Shown here piece by piece: positions 47,590-59,889 of a DNA stretch of 64,000 bases. The DNA is taken from contig CM072340.1 of NCBI GenBank assembly GCA_036874045.1, positions 21,851,001-21,915,000 on the forward strand, read 5' to 3'. Source of the DNA: Cymodocea nodosa. Lineage: Eukaryota; Streptophyta; Magnoliopsida; Alismatales; Cymodoceaceae. Made by a program: the position numbers and the translations under genes. Numbering within the stretch: the first letter of the stretch is position 1; every line of letters begins with the position of its first letter. The notes under the pieces are model-generated. The model worked only from the letters and a program-made list of their open reading frames with translations, made no database searches and had not been told where the DNA came from.

Positions 47590-48385
47590 ATTTGGATCCT
47601 TGTTTTACTTTTTTAATTTATTTTATTTATACAGGTTTTAGTCGAACCATTATTGAGCTTTGGTTAAACCAAAACATTATATTTTGTTTATATTTCTTTT
47701 GTTTTAGTTTTAGTCAAATAATGAATTTTCGATTTGATCAAAATTTTATATATATTTCTCATTTACCTCAATTGAATTGATGTTGCATATAGTTTGATCA
47801 AAATTTTATATATTATTGTGATTATTATTATTATATTTTCCTTATTATTATTATTAATTTATTCACTATCATTATATTTTTTAATTTATTATTTATATAT
47901 ATATATTTTTGTATTTATTTTTATTTTATATTTTATATTATTCTTTTATTATTATCTTATATTCGGTCGAACCGATATGTTGATCCGGTTTGACCGAGAC
48001 TTATGTATTATTGTTTATATATATATTCTTTATTTCAACTTTGGTTGAACCGATAATGGGCTTCGGTCAGACCGACTTTTATATGCTATTATATTATTAT
48101 TTTGATCTTGGTCGAACCGATATTGCACTCCGGTTTAACCGAGACTTATTGTTTATATTTTTTTATTATAACTTCATTTGAGCTGACACTGCATTTCGGT
48201 CCGACCGAACTTTATACAATATTATATTTCTATTTATTTTGACCTCAGTCTGACTGGTATTGCAGTTCGGTTTGACCGAAGATTATATATTATTCTATTA
48301 TTATTTATTTTTATTTTAACTTCGGTCGGGCTGAATTGGAGATCCGGTTCGACCGAAGCCTTGTTGTTTATTATTTTTATGTCTC

Positions 48386-48417
<32 letters not shown>

Positions 48418-48480
48418 TCTTTTGGTCTTGGTCGAATCGGAAGGGTCTTTCGGCTCGACGGAAACTTTATCTATAGTTTA
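47590..48480 (+). repeat. Paired CGGT-N3-ACCG dyad array, copy 3 (best preserved)
   Basis: Dyad pairs with centres at 47969/47991, 48047/48069, 48114/48136 and 48328/48350, all 22 nt apart. Unit starts step by 65-78 nt (47962, 48041, 48108, 48173, 48245, 48320, 48428), with longer steps where (TTA)n has expanded. Units before 47.8 kb are decayed. Between pairs the DNA is almost pure A/T. Confidence 0.9.
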
Positions 48481-48484
48481 TTAT

Positions 48485-49145
48485 TTTATTTATTATTATT
48501 TAAGTTATAATTTTATTTTGAGAAATTTTATTTATTTATTTATTTATAGTTAGATATTCTTTTACACTCTATCCAGGTCATAATTTCACTTAAGTAATTT
48601 AATTCCTTTCTTTTAACTTAGTTATATTTTTATATCCTAAGTTACAATTTCATATAATTATTTTCTTTTCAACTTAGATATTTTATGTTTTATATAAGTT
48701 GTCACAAATTTTTTTAACTTAGATATCATTATATTATATTTAAGTCATAATTTCATTTCATTAGTTTAAATTTTTTCCTTTAAACTTAGATAAGTTTATA
48801 TTTTATCTAAGTTGAAATCTCATTTCATTAATTTAGTCTTTTTCTTTTAAGTTAGATATTTTTATATTTTATCTAAATTATAATTTTATTTAGTTCCTTT
48901 CTTTTAAGTTAGATATATTTTTTACATTATTATCTAAGTTATAATTTCATTTAGTTAATTTAACTTTTCCTTTTAACTTAGATATTCTTATATTTTATTT
49001 AAGTTATAATTTCATTTAGTTAATTTAATTATTTTCTTTTAATTTAGATATTTTTACATTTTATCTAAGTTATAATTTCATTTAAATTTTAGCTTAGATA
49101 TTTCTATATCTAAGACACAATTTTCATTTAATCAAATTACTTTTC
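48485..49145 (+). repeat. AACTTAGATA...TATCTAAGTT dyad array, copy 3
   Basis: About ten units of 55-75 bp in the same order as 20.89-21.45 kb, including one or two extra units (about 48.96-49.08 kb). Ends at GAATTCCACTCGGTTGATTTAAA, as in copy 1. Confidence 0.85.
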
Positions 49146-49149
49146 TATG

Positions 49150-50115
49150 AATTCCACTCGGTTGATTTAAAAGTTAAGGTCGATGGTCAAAAATTTTAAA
49201 AGAAATGAAATGGACTTTAAGATAAACAAACTAAAAATATCTTAACTAAGATATAAAAGTCAAAGTCAAAATTTAAAATAACATAAGGTTCAATTTACCC
49301 AAGGTTGAAAAATAACATAATCAACTTATATAATAAGATCGACAAATAAACTTAAAATAAAAATACAATGCTTTACCGTAGTCAGTTAGTAACACTAAAA
49401 TGTCATAGTTGAAAAAAGCAAGCGAGTTAATTGACAAAAGTTTGAAAACGGTGAATGCAAATCACAAGTTCAACTAATATAAATAGTCTATGGTTAAAGT
49501 TATTGAGATAAATGAAACTGACTTTAAGATAAAGAATAAAACAAGAATATCTTAGATTACTCTACTAAAATTGAAAGTCAGATGTTTTAATCAAAGTAAC
49601 ACAATAAACAAATGACTTAGGGTTGGGAAAACTCATATAAGAGTTAAGTTCTAAAATAAGTCTAACAATCAGATTTAACAAAGAATATAGTGATTTACTG
49701 TATTTAATTAATAAATCACAAAAATCATATGTGATTGTTGCAAGTAAGTTATGTATTAGGGATCTAAAAAGTTGAGAAGACACATAGTAGGTTCAACTAC
49801 AAAAGTTCAGCAATCAAAAATTTTAAGAGAAATGAAATAGACTTTAAAATGAAAAAACTAAGAATATTTCAAGTTATTAAATGAAATTTATAAGGAGTAA
49901 AAGTCAATGTCAAAATTTAATGTAACACAAGGTCAAAATTACCTAAGGTTGAAAAAAAATATAATCAACTTATAAACTAAGGTCGACAATCTTAACTAAG
50001 AATGTAGTGATTTATTGTAGTCAAATGTCATAGTTGAAGGAAGCAAGTGACACAGTTGCAAAGAGCCTAAATTAGAGCAAGCATATCAAAGGTTTAAACT
50101 ACAATAAATAAGTTT
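49150..50115 (-). repeat. Inverted relatives of the ~425-bp tandem repeat
   Basis: AAGAGAAATGAAATGGACTTT-like landmarks at about 49200, 49510 and 49830 (spacing 310-320) with TCAAAATTTAATGTAACACAAGG. They match the 13.1-14.5 kb array on the other strand. Shorter spacing suggests internal deletions or a shorter variant unit. Confidence 0.75.
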
Positions 50116-50324
50116 TCCAATTAAAATTATCAAAACAAATGGAAATGACAGAGTGAATGACAAGTGAAGTTTAAATTTGATCCAAAGAAGAAATGCTTTA
50201 GTATCAAAATACATTCAAGCTTTCAAGAAACCAAGTAACATGAATCGTGATTTTATATTAAAATTCATCAGAAATAACCATTGCAAGTAACAATCTAACA
50301 TGTATACAATCATATACACTATAA

Positions 50325-51060
50325 TATTCCCCATGTATGAATACATCCTTCACTCACTTGTTAGTCACTTTCATTAGTCTACACTTTTACATGCTGTGTA
50401 GGCATGCATCTGTTACTCAAGTACATTCATATATATGTCATTCACTCCTCACTTTTTTGTTGTTGCATGCTTCATGTATTATGCAACCATCAACATTCAT
50501 ATATGCCACTCACTCTTCATCTATTTATGTTGTAGTATGTTCCATGTATGCCTACATCCTTCATTCACATATACATATGTCACTCTTCGTCCATTCATAT
50601 TGTAATATGCTCTATGTATTATGCATCCTTTACTCACATACATTTCATTCACTTCTCATCCATTCATGATGTAGTTTGCTTTGTATACGCACATATCTCA
50701 CTCTCAAATACCTACACATCCATGCTTAAATGCCCCTCATTCATCCATATTTCATGTTGAACACATGCCATGAATGTTCATCCATGTCCCATTCATGAAT
50801 CATGTTTGCATTTCACCCCATTCATGCTGCAAGTAATTCTCCATGCTCATATACTACATATGTCAACCTTCATTCACATATTGATCTACTTACATTCTCA
50901 CCTTTCATAAATTCATGGACTCATTCACACAATTATCTATCCACATGTTTATGCAAATATGCACATACACACGGCACTTGCTCACATTCACATGTCTATT
51001 ACGTGCGTCCATTCATTCAGTGTTATAATTTCCTAAAATGATTTCATTTATATGTCATTT
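50325..51060 (-). repeat. Minisatellite, inverted relative of 14.54-14.98 kb
   Basis: TATGTCACTCTTCGTCCATTC-like cores repeated every 70-110 bp (about 50430, 50500, 50580, 50650 and on, decaying to 51.0 kb). Plus-strand open frames (50337-50669, 50548-50760) rich in His, Ser and Tyr are by-products. Confidence 0.75.
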
Positions 51061-53680
51061 GCATACACTCACATTTAAGCCATTAATTTTTCTCATATCA
51101 TGCACTAACTCCTGCATATTAGCAGGATGATCTAGAATTAAACTTAAAATGCAGGAATCAACTGATTAGGCTATCGGATTTTCTATAATGAATTTAAGAA
51201 CAATTGGATGAAGAGAATAGAATGAAATCATAGCTGGAAACAAATTTAACGAATCGACTGTAGGAAATCACAACAATAAATTGATAACCGAAAATAGGAT
51301 TCACATAGGATGGATCATTGGAAAAAAAAATCACACGATCCATTTTCAAAACTTAAATTCGAAGAAGAAGATCATGAATCAATAACATTATTCAATCTAA
51401 AATCAAGAACAACCCAAAATCACAAACTATTATCCAAGCATAATCAAGATTGAAACGAACTTTATGGACTGTGCGATGTTGATTCCAGATCAATCGCATA
51501 TATATATATGTATAAATACTGAAAGCTCAAATTCTCAGATGGTTCATTGCGAGCCGATTCAAATCAAAAGATTGGGCAGCGGATCTACAATCAATAAAAA
51601 ATATGTTTCACAAAATAAACCGTGGATCGAATGATGGATTAAATCGAAGGTTTAATTTCATCTTATTGCAATTGGGGGAAAAGGGATGCAAAAATTCAAT
51701 AAGAAAGGGTGAATCTGAGCTATTTCAGATATCGATTGAAATCAAGAATCGTACTCTTTCTCGCAAGAAAAGAAACCTTCACTGAAATCAAGAATCGAAC
51801 TCAGGCAATCAAGAATCGATTGCGCAAGAACTTTGAATCGAAGTGAATCTGGCATGAAGATACATTGACAACGAAAGAAAACAAAAGAAAGAAAGAAATA
51901 AACGCAGAACACACGAAACTGAGATGTAAGGATCGAGAATTCAGTTAATGTCGATCAAAATTCCTCCAAATTAAATAGTAGGCTCAATAGACAAAGATCT
52001 ATGGATTAGGAGGAGATCAACGATGATTGACTCACAAAATTGCCGAATGACTGACCTGGAGAGATGCAGACGAAGAACAAACAGATAACGAAGCTCAGTT
52101 CCTACGTGTTCATCCACGAGGCCATGTTCGCACCGGAGGAGAAGTGATCGTCACGAACAGGCGAAATCCACTGTGCGATCTCCAATTGCACAGCTCCCGC
52201 TCTAGAATCGTCGTTCCGTAGCCAGTTTCCACCCTGTCGGAAAAGGTAGAAAAGAAGGTGTAGAGTTGTGGAAAGATCCGAAAGGCCCATAATTTCTGTT
52301 TTCATCGGTATTTAAAGTTTCAGCAATTTTTCTTATTTTAATTTTTGTTATTTTTAATTCCATTTTGGATGTTTATGTTTTTATTTTTTTATTTTTTATT
52401 TTTGTTTTATATGTTTTATTTAAAAAAAATACTGTTTTATTATTCTTATGTTTTTAAATTCTATTTCCAAAAGCATAGATGGAATTTTATTTTTATTTTA
52501 TATTATATATTTTTGTTGTTATTGCTTTTATTTTTTATTTTACTATTTATTGTTATTATTTTAAAGGAGACAAAAAAGGTAACATTGGAACATTTTAGAA
52601 AATTAGTATATTGACCAATGTGATTACAGAAGTAGTTATTTTATTATCTATTTATTTATTGTATTATTATTTCTTATAAAAAACTTATTTACTGGTTAAT
52701 AATGATAACCTTTACTAACCTTTACTTAATTCAAAGGCTCAGATGTAAAATGTCAATATTTACATACCTATGTTTTCACGTCATTTGATCTTCATATATT
52801 ACATAACTTTTGATACATTTATATCCATATGTACACTTAATATTCATATTTTCTTCTTAACTTCCGCTGTAGTTGCATTCATATATACACTTACATATCT
52901 ATATTTTTATATTATTTAGTCATCTCATATCACGTAGATTATTTTACACTTACATTTACATTCACATGTATACTTAGTTGTAGTCATTTAGTTATAGTCA
53001 AAACTTAAATTGATGGACGTACTAAATGATGTAAAGATGGAGAAGCATATCTTACAGTCAAATGTGAAAATAAAGTTGACAATAAAAAGAAATGAAAGCA
53101 ATATGAGGGTCCCATTTTAAGGTAGAATAATTTTACTTTACAAATCTTGATTCTCAACTAATGTTTTATGAACTAAACAAGGTCAATCCAAATATATAGT
53201 GGTTGTGATAAAGCGAGGGTGAAGACTACTAAATTTACACTACACTACTAAATTTTTAAGATAAAGTGAGGATCAAGACTTAAACTAACGAAAGGATCAA
53301 ATACCTAGATATGGAAAAGATATGTTATAGAAAAATTTGAAAATAAGGTCAACTGTAAAAAAGAAGAAGTAATGTAAAAAAAGAATCCATTAGTGTAGAC
53401 ACCCACATTTTTTAGCAGTATTTTAAAAATTTGTGAAAATCTTTTCTAATTTCTATTCAAAATATTTCTTTAATCGTACTCAATTCACCCTACAATCATA
53501 CAAAAAGTTCCAAAAATTAAAATTTATTTTTGACGTAATAGTGATGTCATCACCATGTCACCTACCCCAACTATGTCGTTGCCTAGTCATTTCCACATCA
53601 CCTTTTTCCCCAATGCACTAATCTCTTTTCATGGAATTATTTCAAAAACTACAAACTAAAGGTAGATGAACACCAGATTT
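51060..53680 (-). repeat. Mosaic block R, copy 3 (uninterrupted, longest)
   Basis: Matches copy 2 at over nine bases in ten by eye through 51395-53680 and extends 330 bases further on the intron side than copy 2. It contains the empty site for LINE A near 52890 (CATATATACACTTACATATC). The gene-like 5' segment lies on the minus strand from about 52310 to 51400. Confidence 0.88.
51085..51124 (-). other. Possible captured splice acceptor and exon start
   Basis: On the minus strand, after a long intron-like tail, CTGCTAATATGCAG is followed by GAGTTAGTGCATGATATGAG, translating as ELVHDMRKINGLN before the sequence dissolves into the minisatellite. It could be the second-exon start of the host gene whose promoter was captured. 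Only about 13 codons, so weak. Confidence 0.25.
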
Positions 53681-54790
53681 TATCTTGATGCCATGTAGAA
53701 GGAGTAACTGGTTCTGGAGCTTCTAAATAAAAATAGATATTTTTGTTGGGATTCTTTTAGACTAGCTATTAGTGAGTCTTTTGTAGCACAAATTACGATT
53801 TCTAATAACCTACCAAGCTGCTTTGATGGAAAAATTTTGTAGGGCTAGAGGGCCATGATCACTGAATAGTTGTTTATACTTGGACCAAACTTTGCCAAGA
53901 TCTTTGTTGATCCTACAATCTTGATGTTGATTTTCGAGATGATCCAAATTACCATAGATAGAGTTTATAGCTTCAGCCCAAATTTCATCTTTAAGGATGA
54001 GTTTCTTTATTTACTTCAATTTAAAAGCCAAGAGTTGATCATGAATATTCCTAATTTCCAGACCTTTGGTGATTGGGAGAGATATTTTGTTCCAAGAAAG
54101 TCAATGATAACTCTTTTTGTCGTTAACTCTAAACTAGAAAAAATTCGCACAAATAGAATTTATGGATACCAAATGGTAGCAAAGAGAATATATATGGGTA
54201 TAGAGTTTAATACATGACAAATGAGTGTGAGTCTACCTCCTTGGATGAGAAATTTAGCCTTCCAACCTACAACCTTGTTTTGAATTTTGGCTATAAGGTA
54301 TTGAAAATACTTTTAATGTGACTAACCTTTAAAAATAGGGCATACCAGATAAATGAAAGGCCAAGAGCCTTGTTTGTAGCCTAATATTTGTGTGATATAT
54401 TATTTTCAATGTGCTAGACGTTTTTTTGAGATTAGGAAATTGCTCTTATCATAGTTGATCTTTTGGCTAGTGAAGCTTTCATAGCTTTTCAATATGCTTA
54501 TAGTTTTTTCGATCATGGATTTCCTACCATTTAGGAAAGAAGGGCATCATCTACATATAGAAAATGTGAGATTTTCCAATGTTTGCTTTGGCATTTGAAT
54601 AATATATAATCTGATTGCTCTTGTAGATGAAGAAGTACTCTACATAATAATTCTTCAGTTAAAATAAATAGGAATAGAGGGAGTGGATCTCCCTAATGTA
54701 ATCCTCGAGTGGGGTAGAAGACTTTTGTTGGTGATCCCTCAAAAGTAACAAAGGTGGGGATGTTTGAAATGCAATCTATATTTAAATCAA
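53680..54790 (-). mobile_element. L1-type LINE fragment E in R copy 3
   Basis: The same LINE as 46.04-47.59 kb, with matching stops and a YADD-region box near 54.55 kb. Here it ends at about 54790 where it is joined to another piece of R (AATTCAAAGGCTCAGATG). Confidence 0.85.
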
Positions 54791-54794
54791 TGAT

Positions 54795-55083
54795 TTTGGA
54801 ATCATATCATATATTAATTAATTCAAAGGCTCAGATGTAAAATGTCAATATTTACATATCTATGTTTTCATGTCATTTGATCTTCATATATTACATAACT
54901 TTTGATACATTTATATCCATATGTACACTTATATATTCATACTTTCTTCTTAACTTCCGTTGCATTTGCATTCATATATATACTTACATATCTATATTTT
55001 TATATTATTTAGTCATCTCATATTACGTAGATTATTTTACACTTACATTTACATTCACATCTATACTTAGTTGTAATCATTTG
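54795..55083 (-). repeat. Stub of a fourth R copy
   Basis: AATTCAAAGGCTCAGATGTAAAATG through TTCACATCTATACTTAG repeats 52730-52985. It also carries the uninterrupted LINE A target sequence near 54985. It ends at LINE fragment D. Confidence 0.85.
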
Positions 55084-55350
55084 TTGTCCATCAACAATGA
55101 TGGGTTCACGAACTGGAAGATCTGAGAAAGTTGGAGGAACAAAATGTTCCTTAATAGTGGTTGCAAAAGAAGATTGTGGAGCATTTTTTTGCCAAGCTTG
55201 AGGATCAACGAAAGGAGGAGGTTCTCCTAGTTGCACTGGCGATGAATCCACCATGAGAGAGGGAAGAATAGAGGAAAGGGTGAAAATCGCCTAGAGAGAG
55301 AAACTTTGGCTAGAGAGAGAAAGTGGAGGTAAGGAATGTTTTTATTTTTA
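55084..55350 (-). mobile_element. LINE fragment D (5' UTR and start of ORF1)
   Basis: On the minus strand: CT-rich leader (TTTCTCTCTCTAGCC...), then ATG at 55254 opening MVDSSPVQLGEPPPFVDPQAWQ, which aligns with the start of LINE A ORF1 but without its early stop. It stops after about 55 codons at the junction with the R stub. Its 5' end directly abuts the A-rich tail of LINE B. Confidence 0.85.
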
Positions 55351-55998
55351 TTTTTTATAAAGATCTATCCTGTAATATTCATCAGGGGATAGTCCTGCAA
55401 AGGGATAGAGAAACCAAATAAAATTTGGTTCGAAAGAAAAGATACAAATCTCAAAAGATGCAAAAAAGCTAAGGCCTCGAAGATCGGTTTGATTGAGGGA
55501 AGTCCGGTTTGACTGATAAAAATCGGTCTAGCCAGATGATCAAAAATGGTCTAACCGATAAATGAGGGGGCTGATGACTTTTCGGTGAAACCGAGTATGA
55601 AAATCGGTAAAACCAAGAAAAGGAAACAGTTTGACCGAAGAACCTGATCGGTGAGACCAGCTCTAGTTGAACCGTCAGATAGCGGTTTAAACCGAGAAAA
55701 TTGTGTTCGGTACAACTGTACCTAAGGATCGGTTGAACCGAAAATCCTTTGGTTTAACCGAGAACTTTCTGGTTAGACCGGAAGATTCGAGTTTATGGGA
55801 TTGATGGTGTAACCGATCCTGGGATCAGTTTGACCAGAAAAATCAATCGAATATTTTGACAAGTGTCTGGAGCGTTTGCCAGAGGTACTGTTAGCATCTG
55901 ACATGTGTCTGTCAGACTTGAGGACTGTTGACTTGCTCGGGCACGGTGGAGCTGTATTCCTCGATTTTTAATTTATCATCTCCGAGAACTATGAACTG

Positions 55999-58900
55999 CT
56001 AGCTGCTAATTTCTTCCGATACATTAAAAAGTTGAATAAAATGAGATATCCTCCCGATTACTGCAGAAATGTTTGGTTGAATGTTGCGGAAAATAATATC
56101 GCACCGATGGATCCAAATGCACCATAGTGTAGTTGTTGTTAAATATTTGAGAATATTCGATTGAGGGGATTTTTTTCGAGAATTTTTTTTTTGCCTGCTC
56201 CAATCTTTCTAGTTGGTAATCCCGTCAATATTTAAGATAGTGTTGAGCCGATTTACCAACTCCTTGACAAACCTGCAATCATAAAAGATATGATGGGATG
56301 TTTCTGAATAATTGCTGCATAAGCTGCACATAAAAGGAAGATAATATCCAGCCTGAGTCCGAATATCATCCATTGGAATGATATTTCTGTTTAATTTCCA
56401 CAAGAAGACGGAAATTTTTGTAGGAATCTGTGTAGACCACATGCCTTGAAGCTTGTTATCTTGATGGTGGTGAACTCGCACTAGGTTCCAAGCAGCTTTG
56501 ATTGAGAACTTATGTCCGAATAAAGCTTCCAACTTCTTGAAATAAGTGTTTATAATTACTCCAACAGCTATTGAACATTTTATTTATATTGTTGTTGCGT
56601 CCTTCTACTATTTGATCCATCGACCCGTGGATAGCATTTATGGCTTGTGCCCAAATACCTGAGTTATCTAGTATTTTTTTGATTTGCTTCAATCTGAAAG
56701 CGGTAATCTGATCTCTCGTATTTCTAATATCAAGTCCATTTTCTGTAATAGGTCTAGCTATTTTTTTCCATGAAAGCCAATGAAAATTCTTTTTGGTATT
56801 GTCTCCAGACCAGAAAAATTTAGCACAAATGGAATTGATTCTGTTGATAATGCCCAATGGAAGTGGAATGGCACTTAGAGTGTGTATAGGTATGGAATTC
56901 AGAGCATGCTTTATCAGCATTAGTCTACCTCCTTGACTGAGAAATCTTGCCTTCCAGCCTGCCATTTTATTTTGAATCTTGTCAATCAGATATTGAAAAA
57001 ATTTAATCCTGGGTTACCCTTTGAAGATAGGACAACCTAAGTAAATGAAAGGCCAATTACTTTGCTTGCAACCAAGAGCATCCTTTATGGCAATGCAATG
57101 TGCTGGACTTTTCTTTGAGACAAAGAAGTTGCTTTTTTCATAATTTATTTCATATTTCTTGAGAATATCAATGACTTTTTGAAGCATAAATTTCCTACCA
57201 TTTAGGAATAAAAGGGCATCATCTGCAAAGAGCAAGTGAGAAATATGCCAATGTCTGCTTTGACATTTATAAGGAACATATTCTGATTCCTGTTGGAGCT
57301 TGAGGAGTGCTTTACCCAGTAATTCTTCTGTTATGATAAAGAGGAAAAGTGAAAGTGGATCCCCTTGTCGGAGACCTCTAGAAGGGTAAAAAAATTGTGA
57401 GGGTACTCCATTGAATAACACTGACGTAGGGTTGTTAGAGATGCAGTTTGAGATGATGTTGATGATTTTGGAGTCAAAACCAAAAGCTTCAAGGGTATGA
57501 AAAATAACCTTCCAGTTCATTCTATCAAAAGCTTTTTCCATATCTAATTTGACAATGAGATTACCTCCCCGATGGCCTTGATCAATATATTGAATCAATT
57601 CTTGTGCTAAGGAAATGTTATCATGAATACTTCTTTCCTTGATGAATGCTACTTGAGTGGGAGATATCAAAAGTGTAATCACTTTGGAGATTTTGTTGGC
57701 AATAATTTTGGCTATTATCTTGTAAGAGATATTACATAAACTGATAGGCCTAAAATATGCAAAATTTCCTGGTTGCTTTCTTTTGGGAATCAAAGCAATA
57801 AATGTGGCTTTCCATTTATTGTTAAGTCTTACACTTGTGAAAAAGTATTGTAAAGTAGCACATAAATCTGTACCAATTACCTCCTAGAATTTCATATAGA
57901 ATTCTACTGTAAAACCATCTGGCCCGGGTGCTTTATTATTGGGGAAAGAGGCTAAGATTTCTTTTATTTCAGCAATAGTAGGAATTTTCCATAAGCACTT
58001 ATTGTGACTTTCATTTAAAACTCTCGGCATATTGTCAAACAGACTTTGATCCTTAGTAACTTGTTGAGAATGTAGTAGTTCTGAAAAGTAATCTATACCT
58101 CTCTTTTTAATTTGATCTTCATCTTCACTATCTGTTTGCAAACGTTTGAAATGATCCTTCGAGTTTCTCCGTTTGATAAGTTGATGGAAGAATCTTGTAT
58201 TTCTGTCCATTTCTAATAACCAATTAATGTGAGAACTTTGTTTCAGTAAACTTGATTGTCGAGCTGTATTCTCAATAAGCTTTTCTTTGAGGTTGATAAC
58301 CATAGAGTTATTCTCTAGCATGCAAGACTCAGGCTCTTTCTGAAAATTCTGTTATAAGGAATGAATTTGTTTCAATATATTCTGTTCCTCAACAAAAATA
58401 TTTCCCACTTTATTTCTATTCCAACTAATGAGAGCTTTCTTTAGAAGCTTGAGCTTAGCACTGAAGTTTGTGATTGGATTCTGGAATTTGGCACTGCTCC
58501 AAACATTTCTGACAATATGATTTATATCTTCATACGTTAACCAGAAATTTTTAAATTTGAAAGCTCTTGGGCCCCAACCTCTGATGTTTTTGTTTTGTAT
58601 CCTAATATAAACATGATTTGAGCAAATTTGTTCTCCATAAATAATCTCATCCTTGAATTGTTCGAATAGAGAATTATTCAACAAAATACGATCTAACCTT
58701 GCTGATTTTCTGTTATTGCCAGTTCTATTATTACACCAGGAAAACGAATCTCCAAAATGAGCGGGCTCTATGAGTTGGTTTTGATTTATAAAATCATTAA
58801 ACTCCTGTCTTACTGACTGATGTATGTGAATAATATTCTTAACTTCATCTGAATGTCTAGTATGTGATGACTTACGTGTGTGACTCCCAATGTTGTATAT

Positions 58901-59111
58901 CCAGATTATTAGACCAAAAGGCACTTATCTTTGAATTACCATAGTGATGATTCCAATTTAAATTATCTGCAAATTTTCAGGCATTATCTTCAGACATAAA
59001 GTGTTCCTGGATAAAAATAATTTGTAACTTGTGCTTCTCTATAAGATTTTTGACAAAATTTTGGGTTGATTTATTTACCTACCCTCGGCAATTCCAAAAT
59101 AATATATCCAT
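55999..59111 (-). pseudogene. LINE B ORF2 (endonuclease, reverse transcriptase), decayed
   Basis: Starts MDILFWNCRG (Trp intact, unlike LINE A). The endonuclease region has frame changes near 58.9 kb. The reverse-transcriptase core is one open stretch of 259 codons (57793-57014) with KLDMEKAFDRMNW, GLRQGDPLSLFLFI and LLFADDALLFLNG, so all catalytic residues are visible. The C-terminal part (56965-56510, 56532-56209) includes GGRLMLIKHALNS and the zf-RVT-like IPTKISVFLWKLN. It ends ...SEEISS-TAG. At least five stops or frame changes. Confidence 0.9.
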
Positions 59112-59161
59112 ATTATCAATGCTAGGCCGTTTCAATCTTATAAGGATGTAAGACTAACACT

Positions 59162-59312
59162 CTACGAGGATTCTGAGTCGTGGATGAGCTGTAATTTCTT
59201 TTGTCTTAGCCGAGTACTTTGTCTTTTGGATAGTCGATTCGTGTTGATTTTCTGTCTTGGAGTTTCTGCTTCCTCGTCTGAGGAGTCTGACGTAATCTTC
59301 TTTAGACAAGAA
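59162..59312 (-). pseudogene. LINE B ORF1, C-terminal end only
   Basis: About 50 codons: acidic stretch with SDEEAETP then the basic tail NRLSKRQSTRL and QLIHDSESS-stop, aligning with the end of LINE A ORF1 without LINE A's TAG. ORF2 begins 50 bases downstream. Confidence 0.85.
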
Positions 59313-59889
59313 TCAAAAAAGGCATTACAAGACTCAAATTAAATTGAGTGAAATCAGATATAAATAATGTCAAAAAAAACTACTTTTCGGTTTAACCGAA
59401 AAATTTTCGGTCGACCGAAAACGGTTTAACCGTAAATATTTAACTGTGCGAGGAGAGATGAAATTGTCGGTGAGACCGAGCACTGTGACCGGTCCCACCG
59501 GAGACTTTCCGGTTTAACCGTGTACTGGGCGGTCCGACCGAGAAGCAGCAAGAGTCGGTAGTAACCGTGGAAAAACGGTTAGACCGAGAATTTAAAATAA
59601 ACCTAGAAATCGGTGAGACCGTGTCTGTTTTCTGGTGCGACTGGTGCAGCTCTGGTTTAACCGTTGAAAGAACGGTCATACCGGAACATGGATTATCCAA
59701 TCGAGAAAGCGGTTTCGGTGTGAACAGAGACTTGTCAGCGACCGATACCTGTTGCTTGCGGCGAGCGATTTCGATGTGAACAGAGACTTTAGAAAAGTTG
59801 TCAGAGCTATCGAAGCCTGTTGCTTGCGGCGAACAAATATTCCTCGTAAGTTGAGACTTGTCATCTGCAATTTTTTGAAATCTAAGTTC

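Larger units (their letters stand above)
55362..59312 (-). mobile_element. LINE B: 5'-truncated L1-type retrotransposon
   Basis: Begins (minus strand) within the ORF1 C-terminal region at about 59312, includes a complete-length but broken ORF2 (59111-55999), a 3' UTR with CGGT-N3-ACCG motifs (55.48-55.86 kb), the terminal hairpin, GATGAATATTACAGGATAGATC and an A-rich tail. It is very close to LINE A by eye, less decayed in places. Truncation at the 5' end is the normal outcome of incomplete target-primed reverse transcription, but here the cut falls exactly at the end of LINE C. Confidence 0.9.

Noticed and set aside
47590-48480. CRISPR-like array of palindromic repeats with spacers
   Set aside because: A nuclear plant genome. 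Spacers are A/T filler that drift and are themselves related between units, repeats come in pairs, and there are no cas genes.
50337-50760. His/Ser/Tyr-rich frames at 50.3-50.8 kb and on the minus strand at 14.67-14.98 kb
   Set aside because: Translations of the 70-80 bp minisatellite (CATTCATATxTGTCACTC), not genes.
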